A stretch of 64,000 nt of DNA from Sphingomonas oleivorans (GTDB lineage Bacteria > Pseudomonadota > Alphaproteobacteria > Sphingomonadales > Sphingomonadaceae). A model generated the notes under the pieces. The model had not been told where the DNA came from, made no database searches, and was given only the letters and a program-made list of their open reading frames with translations. The stretch lies in NCBI RefSeq assembly GCF_003050615.1, contig NZ_NWBU01000004.1, positions 186,001-250,000 of the forward strand, given 5' to 3'. Below are positions 57,005 through 64,000 of this stretch, in pieces. The position numbers and the translations under genes were made by a program. Position 1 is the stretch's first letter. The number at the start of each line of letters is the position of its first letter.

Positions 57005-57976
57005 ATGTCGACCTCTTCCGCCAAACTTGTCGCGACGAGCGCCGGCTGGTTGCCGGAGCATGTGGCGGCGAAACCTGTCACCGGGATCATCCGGCATCCT
57101 TCCGCGCCGACAGCGGATGCCGGATCGGTCGTACCGCCAACATCAGCTAAGCAGCGTTCCATCTGGATCGACCGCGCGGTGACGATCGGCACGAACCTGC
57201 TGCCGACGACGCTGCTGTTGGTGCTGCTGATCGCCTTCTGGGAAATCTCATGCGGTACGGAGGGCGCAGCGCTTCCCAGCCCTTCCCGAATCTGGTCCGA
57301 GAGCCGCGACGTCATCCTCCATCCATTGAAGGGGGTCACGTTTGATCTTTCGGGCATGCACATCCAGGATGGCGGCGACGTCGGTATCGCGGGACATATA
57401 TTGACCAGCCTTGGCCGCGTGGCCCTCGGCTATGGCCTGTCGGCGATCGTCGGCATCGCGCTTGGCGTGCTGATCGGGCAGAGCCGCACAGCCTATCGCG
57501 CGCTCGATCCCTTCTTCCAGGTGCTGCGCACCGTGCCGCCGCTCGCCTGGCTGCCGATCAGCCTCGCCATCTTCCAGCAGGCCGGCCCGTCGGCGATCTT
57601 CCTGATCTTCATCACGGCGATCTGGCCCGTGATCCTGAATAGCGCGGCCGGCGTGCAAAGCATCCCAGCGACCTACCGCAATGTCGCCAAGGTACTCGGC
57701 CTCAACCCGTTCGAATATTTCACGCGCATCATGCTGCCGGCAACGGTGCCGCACATGTTCACGGGGCTGCGGATCGGCGTGGGCATGAGCTGGCTCGCGA
57801 TCGTCGCCGCCGAGATGGTGCAGGGCGGCACCGGCATCGGCTTCTTCATCTGGGACAGCTACAACAGCTCGCTTCTCACCGACACGATCGTCGCCCTCGT
57901 CTGGATCGGCCTCGTGGGCTTCGCGCTCGATCGGCTGGTCGCCTTCATCGGCCGCCGCGTGGCGCGCCAGGCCTGA
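57005..57976 (+). CDS. ABC transporter permease, nitrate/taurine type
   Basis: A 323-residue inner-membrane permease. After a poorly conserved N-terminal tail (about residues 1-55), it has about six transmembrane helices from TNLLPTTLLLVLLIAFWEI onward. VALGYGLSAIVGIALGVLIGQS, LRTVPPLAWLPISLAIF and the EAA-like loop FEYFTRIMLPATVPHMFTGLRIGVGMSWLAIVAAEM are typical of NrtB/SsuC. It sits between the binding protein (26-bp gap) and the ATPase (17-bp gap). Confidence 0.9.
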   Translation: MSTSSAKLVATSAGWLPEHVAAKPVTGIIRHPSAPTADAGSVVPPTSAKQRSIWIDRAVTIGTNLLPTTLLLVLLIAFWEISCGTEGAALPSPSRIWSESRDVILHPLKGVTFDLSGMHIQDGGDVGIAGHILTSLGRVALGYGLSAIVGIALGVLIGQSRTAYRALDPFFQVLRTVPPLAWLPISLAIFQQAGPSAIFLIFITAIWPVILNSAAGVQSIPATYRNVAKVLGLNPFEYFTRIMLPATVPHMFTGLRIGVGMSWLAIVAAEMVQGGTGIGFFIWDSYNSSLLTDTIVALVWIGLVGFALDRLVAFIGRRVARQA

Positions 57977-57993
57977 CCCGGGAGCACAGGATC

Positions 57994-58797
57994 ATGAAAC
58001 AACGCAGCTATCTGGCGCTCGAAGACATCGAAGTCAGCTTCCCGACCAGGAAGGGACCGTTCGTGGCGGTGAAGCAGGTCGATCTCTCGATCGACAAGGG
58101 CGAGTTCGTCGCGCTGATCGGCCATTCGGGATGCGGCAAGTCCACCCTGCTCAACGTGATCGCCGGGCTGGTGAAGCCCTCGCGCGGCGTCGTCTTCCTC
58201 GATGGCGAGGTGGTCGACCGGCCCGGGCCCGATCGCGCGGTGATCTTCCAGGATCATTCGCTGCTTCCCTGGCTGACGGTCGAAGAGAATGTCCGCCTCG
58301 CCGTGGACAAGACCGCATCGGGGAAATCGCGTGGTGAACGGCGCGACTGGGTGATGCACAATTTGGAGCTGGTTCATATGGCGCATGCTGCGACCAAGCG
58401 TCCGAGCGAAATCTCGGGCGGCATGAAACAGCGCGTCGGCATTGCGCGGGCCATCGCGATGACCCCCCGCGTGCTGCTCATGGACGAGCCCTTCGGCGCG
58501 CTGGACGCGCTCACACGTGCCAGCCTTCAGGATGCGGTGATGGAGATTCAGAACCAATTGAACAACACCGTCGTGATGATCACCCATGATGTCGACGAGG
58601 CGGTGCTGCTCGCCGATCGCGTGGTGATGATGACCAACGGTCCGGCGGCCGGCATTGGCGAGGATATCAGGATCGATCTGCCGCGGCCGCGCAACCGGAT
58701 CGAGGCGGCGGAAACATCCGCCTACAACCATGCACGCCACGAAATCCTGCACTTCCTACACCAGCGTTATAGCAACCCGCTCGACAAGGTCGCATAG
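57994..58797 (+). CDS. ABC transporter ATP-binding protein, nitrate/taurine type
   Basis: A 267-residue ABC ATPase of the NrtD/SsuB group. Walker A is GHSGCGKSTLLN (about residues 46-57), the signature is EISGGMKQRVGIARA, Walker B is VLLMDEPFGALDAL, and the switch His is in MITHDVDEAVLLADRV. It lacks the extra binding-protein-like domain that cyanobacterial NrtC carries. It completes the three-gene importer. Confidence 0.94.
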   Translation: MKQRSYLALEDIEVSFPTRKGPFVAVKQVDLSIDKGEFVALIGHSGCGKSTLLNVIAGLVKPSRGVVFLDGEVVDRPGPDRAVIFQDHSLLPWLTVEENVRLAVDKTASGKSRGERRDWVMHNLELVHMAHAATKRPSEISGGMKQRVGIARAIAMTPRVLLMDEPFGALDALTRASLQDAVMEIQNQLNNTVVMITHDVDEAVLLADRVVMMTNGPAAGIGEDIRIDLPRPRNRIEAAETSAYNHARHEILHFLHQRYSNPLDKVA

Positions 58798-58891
58798 GCG
58801 CAAAGGCGGATCGGGGCCGCTCGAAAACATAAATTGGAGAGGATGCCGATCGGGGCATCCAACATGTCATAGGGTCAAGGGGGTATTTGGC

Positions 58892-60145
58892 ATGAGACGA
58901 TTCTCAGCTTGCTTGCTGCTGTCCGCCGTCTTCGCAACGCCGGCCATGGCGGAACCGCTGAAGTTCAAGCCGCTGATCGACACGCGGCTGCGCTATGAAG
59001 GTGTCGAACAGAAGGGATTTGCCGAGGATGCGGACGCGATCACGCTGCGCGCCCGGCTCGGCGGCGAGCTTGCCGCAAAGAACTGGTCCTTCCTTGCCGA
59101 GGCGGAAGGAACGCTCGCGGTCGACGAGGACTATAATAGCGGCCTCAACGGCAAGGCCAGCCTGCCGCTCGTCGCGGATCCCGAGAATATCGAGCTCAAC
59201 CGCATCCAGATCCAGTATAAGGGCCTGCCCAAGACGGTCGTCACGCTGGGGCGCCAGCGCATCAATCTCGACGACCAGCGTTTCGTGGGCTCGGTCGGCT
59301 GGCGACAGAATGAGCAGACCTTCGACGCGGCGCGGATCGAATGGTCGGGTGTCAAGGATCTGAAGCTCGATGCCACCTATAGCTGGTCGGCCCGCACGAT
59401 CTGGGGCGTCGACGGCGGCAACGCCTTTGGCCGGGCGCGTCAGCAGGCGATCGGCGGCGACAATGTCTTCGTCAATCTGAGCTACAAGACCCCCATCGGC
59501 ATGCTCACCGGCTTCACCTATCTGGTCGATCAGGACGAGGCGGTGATCAGCGGCTTTCGCAATTCGAGCCAGACCTTCGGCGCGCGTTTTGCGGGAAGCT
59601 ATCCGGTCAGCAAGGCGGTGAAGCTCAACTATCTGGCGAGCTATGCGCGCCAATCGGATTATCACCGCAACCCGAACGACTATTCCGCCGATTATTATCT
59701 GGTCGAAGGCGGGCTGACCGCTGCGGGCGTCACCTTGGGCGGCGGCTATGAAGTGCTCGGCGCGGATAACGGCGTGGCGCTCACCTCTTTCCAGACTCCG
59801 CTCGCCACACTCCACAAGTTCCAGGGCTGGGCCGACAAGTTCCTGGTGACGCCGCCCAACGGCATCCGCGATCTTTATGGCCAGATCGGCTATGCGAAGC
59901 CGAAGCCCATCAAGGGCGTGGACGCGATCACGCTCACCGCGGCCTATCATCGCTTCACGGCGGATCGACCGGTAGCAGTCGTCGGCCGCCAACATTATGG
60001 CAATGAGCTCAATGCCCAGCTCACGGTGAAGGTGAAGAAATACACATTCCTCGCCAAATATGCCGACTATGAAGCGAAGGACACCGCGCCCTTCGCGAGC
60101 ACGGATACCAGGAAGCTCTGGCTCTCGGTCGAATGGGCGTTCTGA
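58892..60145 (+). CDS. Alginate-export-family outer-membrane porin
   Basis: A 417-residue barrel protein. The signal peptide is MRRFSACLLLSAVFATPAMA. The mature part starts LKFKPLIDTRLRYEGVEQKG, contains the family segment VVTLGRQRINLDDQRFVGSVGWRQNEQTFDAARI and ends LWLSVEWAF with terminal Phe. The name is that of the family (AlgE-like); here it more likely lets small anions or nutrients across the outer membrane for the adjacent importer. AAGGGGG about 9 nt upstream supports ATG 58892. The gap to the ATPase is 94 bp. Confidence 0.85.
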   Translation: MRRFSACLLLSAVFATPAMAEPLKFKPLIDTRLRYEGVEQKGFAEDADAITLRARLGGELAAKNWSFLAEAEGTLAVDEDYNSGLNGKASLPLVADPENIELNRIQIQYKGLPKTVVTLGRQRINLDDQRFVGSVGWRQNEQTFDAARIEWSGVKDLKLDATYSWSARTIWGVDGGNAFGRARQQAIGGDNVFVNLSYKTPIGMLTGFTYLVDQDEAVISGFRNSSQTFGARFAGSYPVSKAVKLNYLASYARQSDYHRNPNDYSADYYLVEGGLTAAGVTLGGGYEVLGADNGVALTSFQTPLATLHKFQGWADKFLVTPPNGIRDLYGQIGYAKPKPIKGVDAITLTAAYHRFTADRPVAVVGRQHYGNELNAQLTVKVKKYTFLAKYADYEAKDTAPFASTDTRKLWLSVEWAF

Positions 60146-60375
60146 TCAGGCTGGAATATTCTGGCTAGGCGCCATCTGATAACCGGCTCGACATCATAAG
60201 GGCCTTTACCCGATTGTGCCCTGCCTGTGGCGCCAGGCGGGGCACTGACTTCATTTCCAATCACCCCGCCCCGCCCGCAGCCGACTCCGGATGATCGCAG
60301 CAGCGGCCTTTGGCTGCGCGCGTCCTGGCCTGTACATTCTCTTTCCCTTCCCCATAAGGGACCGCAATAGATGCC

Positions 60376-61043
60376 ATGCAGGGGGCGCGAAAGCTGCTGT
60401 ATCTCGTTAGCTGCTGTATCTCGTTCGCCACGGCCAGACCGAATATAATGCCCAGGGCCGCCTCCAAGGCAGGCTGGATTCGCCGCTGACGGAATTGGGG
60501 ATAGCGCAAGCGACGAATATCGGCCGCGCCTTACGCGCTTTGATAAAAAATCCCGATGGCTGGACAATCGAGTCGAGCCCCTTGACGAGAGCGCGGCGGA
60601 CGGCCGAGATCATCCGTACCCAGATCGGAATAGGATCGGATATCGTCCTGGATGACCGCTTGCGCGAAGTCTCCTTGGGATCATGGGACGGGCTCACCGG
60701 GCCAGAGATAGACGCGCTATGGCCTGGCGCGAGGATCGCATCCTCGGTTCGGCTGAGCTGGATTCACGGCTGTCAGGACGGCGAGACATTCCAGGCCGCC
60801 ACTGCGCGCCTGACGGAATGGCTGATGGCGGCCGACGATAGGAAAAATCATATCGTCGTGAGCCATGGCATAGCCGGAAGCTTGCTGCGCGGCATATATG
60901 CCGGCCTGTCGGCGGCAGAAATGCTGCGTCTTCCTGTCCCTCAGGACGCTTTCTTCGAATTGGATGATCGGCGAATTCGCCGTATCGATTGTTCCGTTCC
61001 GACATGTCCGCCTGGACCCGCGCGCCCCGGAAAATTCCGATAG
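60376..61043 (+). pseudogene. Histidine phosphatase gene broken by a 17-bp tandem duplication
   Basis: If one of two adjacent copies of AGCTGCTGTATCTCGTT (60392-60408 and 60409-60425) is removed, ATG 60376 leads into a 216-residue histidine phosphatase: RKLLYLVRHGQTEYNAQGRL with the RHG catalytic motif, SPLTRARRTAEII, LREVSLGSWDGLTG and IVVSHGIAGSLLRG. With both copies the frame shifts after codon 11 and soon stops, and the phosphatase frame meets TAG just before RHG. The rest, from a TTG at 60495, lacks the catalytic His and cannot be active. This may be a recent mutation, an assembly error, or a reversible switch. Confidence 0.8.
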
Positions 61044-61052
61044 GCTGAAGAT

Positions 61053-61697
61053 ATGCTTCGACGATTCGCCCCATTGGCCCTGCTCTGGCTCTGCGCCGTG
61101 CCTGCCCTGGCCCAGACCGCCGCACCGCCCGCAGCCGAACAGATCCAGGAACAGGCTCCGGCGCCGAAGCCGGCGACGATCCGCGTCAGCCTCCAGACCA
61201 GCGAAGGCCCGATCCTCCTCGAGCTGGAGAAGGAGCGCGCGCCCGTCACGACCGCCAACTTCCTGCGCTATGTCGACCAGAAGCGGCTCGACGGCACCAC
61301 TATCTATCGCGCCACCAAGGTCGCACCCGGCTTCGGCCTGATCCAGGGCGGCGTCCGCAACGATCCCAAACATGCGCTCCCGCCGATCGCGCATGAGCCG
61401 ACCAGCCGCACCGGCCTGTCGCACGGCGACGGCACCATCTCGATGGCGCGCAACGCGCCCGGCACCGCCACGGGCGACTTCTTCATCACGATCGGCGCCT
61501 TGCCCTCCATGGATGCCGATCCCACGCAGCCCGGCGACAATCTCGGCTTCGCCGCCTTCGGCCATGTCGTCGAGGGCATGGATGTCGTCCGCCGCATCCT
61601 CGATGCGCCCATCTCGCCCACCGCCGGAGAGGGCGTGATGAAAGGCCAGATGCTCGCTGCACCGGTCCGCATCCTCGCCGCGCGCCGCGCGGAGTGA
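61053..61697 (+). CDS. Peptidyl-prolyl cis-trans isomerase, cyclophilin type, exported
   Basis: A 214-residue cyclophilin with a signal peptide (RRFAPLALLWLCAVPALAQ) and a short Pro/Ala linker. The domain starts IRVSLQTSEGPILLELEKERAPVTTANFLRYV. RATKVAPGFGLIQGG and ISMARNAPGTATGDFFITIG carry the active-site Arg, Phe and Gln region, and LGFAAFGHVVEGMDVVRRIL ends it. It should act in the periplasm on protein folding. It lies 9 bp after the broken phosphatase gene. Confidence 0.9.
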   Translation: MLRRFAPLALLWLCAVPALAQTAAPPAAEQIQEQAPAPKPATIRVSLQTSEGPILLELEKERAPVTTANFLRYVDQKRLDGTTIYRATKVAPGFGLIQGGVRNDPKHALPPIAHEPTSRTGLSHGDGTISMARNAPGTATGDFFITIGALPSMDADPTQPGDNLGFAAFGHVVEGMDVVRRILDAPISPTAGEGVMKGQMLAAPVRILAARRAE

Positions 61698-61881
61698 CGC
61701 TGCCATCCGCGCTTGCCGCTCAGCCATCGCGGCCGGCAATGCTCCAGCGCATATGACCGATGGCCGAAGCGCCGGTGGGGCGCTCATGCCAGATCAATAT
61801 TTGCAATCTCGCATGAAATCAGCGCCCCTCGGATAGGCTAGCCCCCTACTTGAGCAGCCTGACGCCATGGGAAATTGAGGA

Positions 61882-62313
61882 TTATGATGCGCTTGCCCCG
61901 GCAGCCTTGGCTGCCTTCTTCCTATGTTCGCGGGGCGGGATTGTCCGGATCGTGGCGGCATATTCGGCGATCAGGACGAAAACCCAAAATTCCGTGCCGA
62001 GCCATTCCCCGGCCACCACGCCTTTCATCAGATCGAGAGCAAGGAACCCCATCGCGAGCATGCGGAACCAGAGCGAGCTTCTGGCCGGCATGTCAGCGCG
62101 AAGCGAGGCCGTCAGCATCATGAAGATGCTCATGACGCCGAACATGATCGATGAAAGGAGCGTGTCCGCCCGGTGGAAGCCATCCAGTGCGGCGATGAAC
62201 CAGAATAGCCGCGACACCGCATATTGGCTTTGGCGCGTCAGTTGGCAGAATTTGATGATGAGCGGCACGAACAATGTCTTGCCGATCCAGAGGTCCAGCT
62301 TGGTCAGGAGCAT
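61882..62313 (-). CDS. Small hydrophobic membrane protein of unknown family
   Basis: A 143-residue protein with about four hydrophobic segments: LWIGKTLFVPLIIKFCQL, SRLFWFIAALDGF, SIMFGVMSIFMMLTASL and EFWVFVLIAEYAATI. The C-terminus is Lys/Ala-rich. AAGGG 7 nt before ATG 62313 supports the start over one further upstream at 62364. The codon choice looks less GC-biased than that of its neighbours. The family is not recognised. Confidence 0.68.
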   Translation of the reverse strand: MLLTKLDLWIGKTLFVPLIIKFCQLTRQSQYAVSRLFWFIAALDGFHRADTLLSSIMFGVMSIFMMLTASLRADMPARSSLWFRMLAMGFLALDLMKGVVAGEWLGTEFWVFVLIAEYAATIRTIPPREHRKKAAKAAGASAS

Positions 62314-62435
62314 CCGATCGCCCTTACAGGGATATGCCGACGTCGCGCCACCCCCGCACATCAATCGCGCTGAACTTACTCAATCATCCATTCGGATGGC
62401 GCCCCTGGCCGAAATCGGGCCTTGGAGGGCGCCAT

Positions 62436-62459
62436 GGATCCCCGCCTCCGCGGGGATCC
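62436..62459 (-). terminator. Perfect hairpin after fumarase, terminator or repeat
   Basis: GGATCCCCGC (62436-62445) pairs perfectly with GCGGGGATCC (62450-62459) around a CTCC loop. It lies 15 bp past the fumarase stop and is preceded by GCCATG, like other dispersed repeats. There is no clear T-run. Confidence 0.55.
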
Positions 62460-62474
62460 CGATTTGGCTCAAGC

Positions 62475-63992
62475 TCAGGCCTGCTCCAGCGCCTTCATCT
62501 TCGCGATCTTCTCGCGCCACACCAGCGGCGCCGTATGGTGGACGCTGGTGCCCTCGCTATCCACCGCGACCGTCACCGGCATGTCCTTGACGTCGAATTC
62601 GTAGATCGCCTCCATGCCGAGATCCTCGAAGCCGACGACCTTCGCGCCCTTGATCGCGCGCGCGACCAGATAGGCCGCACCGCCCACTGCCATCAGATAG
62701 GCGGATTTGGCCTGACTGATCGCCTCGATCGCCGCCGGCCCGCGCTCGGCCTTGCCGACCATCGCCAGCAGCCCCTGGTCGAGCATCATCTTGGTGAACT
62801 TGTCCATCCGCGTCGCGGTCGTCGGGCCCGCAGGCCCCACCACCTCGCCCGGGATCGGATCGACCGGGCCGACATAATAAATGACGCGGCCCTTGAACTC
62901 GACGGGAAGCTCCTCGCTCTTCGCCAGCATGTCCTGGATGCGCTTGTGTGCCGCGTCGCGCCCGGTCAGCATCTTGCCGTTCAGGAGCAACCGGTCGCCC
63001 GGCTTCCAGCTCGCGACCACCTCGGGCGTCAGAGTATCGAGATCGACGCGGATCGCCTCCTTGGACGGCGCCCATTCCACCTTGGGCCATTCATCCAGGC
63101 TCGGCGGCTCCAGATAGGCCGGCCCCGATCCGTCGAGATGGAAATGGGCGTGGCGCGTCGCCGCGCAATTGGGGATCATCGCGACGGGCTTGGACGCCGC
63201 ATGCGTCGGCCAGTCGAATATCTTGACGTCGAGAATGGTGGCGAGCCCGCCCAGCCCCTGCGCCCCGATGCCGAGCGCATTGACCTTGTCGAAAATCTCG
63301 ATGCGCAATTCCTCGATCTTGTTCTGCGGCCCCCGCGCCTTGAGCTGCGCCATGTCGATATCGCCCATCAGCGATTCCTTGGCGAGCAGCATCGCCTTTT
63401 CCGCCGTGCCGCCGATGCCGATGCCCAGCATGCCCGGCGGGCACCAGCCGGCGCCCATCTGCGGCACCATCTCCAGCACCCAGTCGAGGATCGAATCCGA
63501 CGGGTTCAGCATCTTGAACTTGGACTTATTCTCCGATCCGCCGCCCTTGGCCGCGACCGTCACCTCGACATGATGGCCGGGCACCATCTCGACATGGAGG
63601 ACGGACGGCGTGTTGTCCTTGGTGTTGACGCGCGAGAAGGCCGGATCCTTCAGGATCGAGGCGCGCAACCGGTTCTCGGGATGGAGATAGGCGCGCCGCA
63701 CGCCTTCATCGACGACCTCTTGGAGGCTCCTGTCGGACTCCAGCCGGCACGCCTGCCCCCATTTGACGAAGATGGTGACGATGCCCGTATCCTGGCAGAT
63801 CGGGCGATGCCCCTCCGCGCACATGCGGCTGTTGGTCAATATCTGCGCGATCGCATCCTTGGCCGCCGGGCTCTCCTCCGCCTCATAAGCGGCGCCCAGC
63901 GCACGGATATAGTCCATCGGATGATAGTAAGAGATGAACTGAAGCGCGTCCGCCACGCTCTCGATCAGATCGGCTTCCTTGATGGTGATCAT
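62475..63992 (-). CDS. fumA: Fumarate hydratase, class I (iron-sulfur)
   Basis: A 505-residue 4Fe-4S fumarase of the TCA cycle, interconverting fumarate and malate. The three cluster cysteines are probably those in RPICQDTGIV, MGAGWCPPGMLG and MIPNCAATRHAHF. GGTAEKAMLLAKESLM and the C-terminal MDKFTKMMLDQGLLAMVGKAERG, SEGTSVHHTAPLVW are family blocks. It is complete: ATG at 63992, 8 bp from the end of the window. The upstream promoter lies outside. Confidence 0.96.
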   Translation of the reverse strand: MITIKEADLIESVADALQFISYYHPMDYIRALGAAYEAEESPAAKDAIAQILTNSRMCAEGHRPICQDTGIVTIFVKWGQACRLESDRSLQEVVDEGVRRAYLHPENRLRASILKDPAFSRVNTKDNTPSVLHVEMVPGHHVEVTVAAKGGGSENKSKFKMLNPSDSILDWVLEMVPQMGAGWCPPGMLGIGIGGTAEKAMLLAKESLMGDIDMAQLKARGPQNKIEELRIEIFDKVNALGIGAQGLGGLATILDVKIFDWPTHAASKPVAMIPNCAATRHAHFHLDGSGPAYLEPPSLDEWPKVEWAPSKEAIRVDLDTLTPEVVASWKPGDRLLLNGKMLTGRDAAHKRIQDMLAKSEELPVEFKGRVIYYVGPVDPIPGEVVGPAGPTTATRMDKFTKMMLDQGLLAMVGKAERGPAAIEAISQAKSAYLMAVGGAAYLVARAIKGAKVVGFEDLGMEAIYEFDVKDMPVTVAVDSEGTSVHHTAPLVWREKIAKMKALEQA

Positions 63993-64000
63993 GGCCTAAG

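Noticed and set aside
61850-62590. 246-codon plus-strand frame across the small membrane protein gene
   Set aside because: It runs through the opposite strand of a gene with a good ribosome binding site and membrane segments, and across a hairpin repeat.

Overview
The window is a 64-kb, GC-rich piece of chromosome that looks like Sphingomonadales (Alphaproteobacteria, probably Sphingomonadaceae). The case rests on gene content and order: lysC-ptsP, cpoB-tilS-ftsH, proA-nadD-rsfS-rlmH-envC-like-ctpA, a DUF1153/SciP-type regulator, class I PHA synthase with a phasin, and coq7 with ubiG. Protein style and dispersed hairpin repeats agree. No rRNA, tRNA, CRISPR array, prophage, insertion sequence or plasmid replication gene was seen. 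Species cannot be assigned by reading alone.

Layout. 1-5.8 kb: the 3' end of gltB, a glyoxalase-like protein, a GST, ubiG (minus), lysC and an overlapping FMN oxidoreductase. 5.8-13.4 kb: ptsP (nitrogen PTS enzyme I), a RodZ-like HTH membrane protein, cpoB, tilS and ftsH. 13.7-21.5 kb: a DUF3667 membrane protein, then proA, nadD, rsfS, rlmH, an EnvC-like factor, ctpA, dsbB and coq7. 21.5-22.4 kb: two tandem small exported Cys proteins. 22.5-29.3 kb (minus): a three-gene transglutaminase/ATP-grasp/alpha-E cluster, a predicted peptide-bond-forming and -cleaving system of unknown product. 29.3-33.2 kb: pdxH, phzF-like, mnmA (minus), a SciP-like regulator and a GlsB-type stress protein. 33.3-39.9 kb: a SIMPL protein (minus), an RND pump with its adaptor but no outer-membrane channel, and DUF445. 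40-44.7 kb (minus): murA, clpS, phasin, phaC. 44.9-55.2 kb: alaC-like transaminase, many small proteins, uvrB, an arylamine N-acetyltransferase, a serine hydrolase and a beta-barrel protein. 55.6-60.1 kb: a nitrate-type ABC transporter (binding protein, permease, ATPase) and a porin, behind a leader with an intrinsic terminator. 60.4-64 kb: a histidine phosphatase gene broken by a 17-bp tandem duplication, a peptidyl-prolyl isomerase, a small membrane protein and class I fumarase (minus).

Most of the window is housekeeping: amino-acid and cofactor synthesis, envelope biogenesis, proteolysis, DNA repair and carbon storage. The most informative non-coding signals are (1) the antiterminator-like leader before the nitrate-type transporter, with a hexaloop hairpin resembling ANTAR targets; (2) a small minus-strand transcription unit at about 47.2-47.36 kb with a full-length Shine-Dalgarno, an 18-codon ORF and a strong terminator; (3) two TGC-N3-GCA sites bracketing a sigma70-like promoter in front of the phasin gene, fitting PhaR control; (4) the 17-bp duplication that puts the phosphatase out of frame; (5) an internal start in lysC that could make a separate ACT-domain subunit. 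All functional statements are inferred from sequence pattern and family knowledge; no database search was run.
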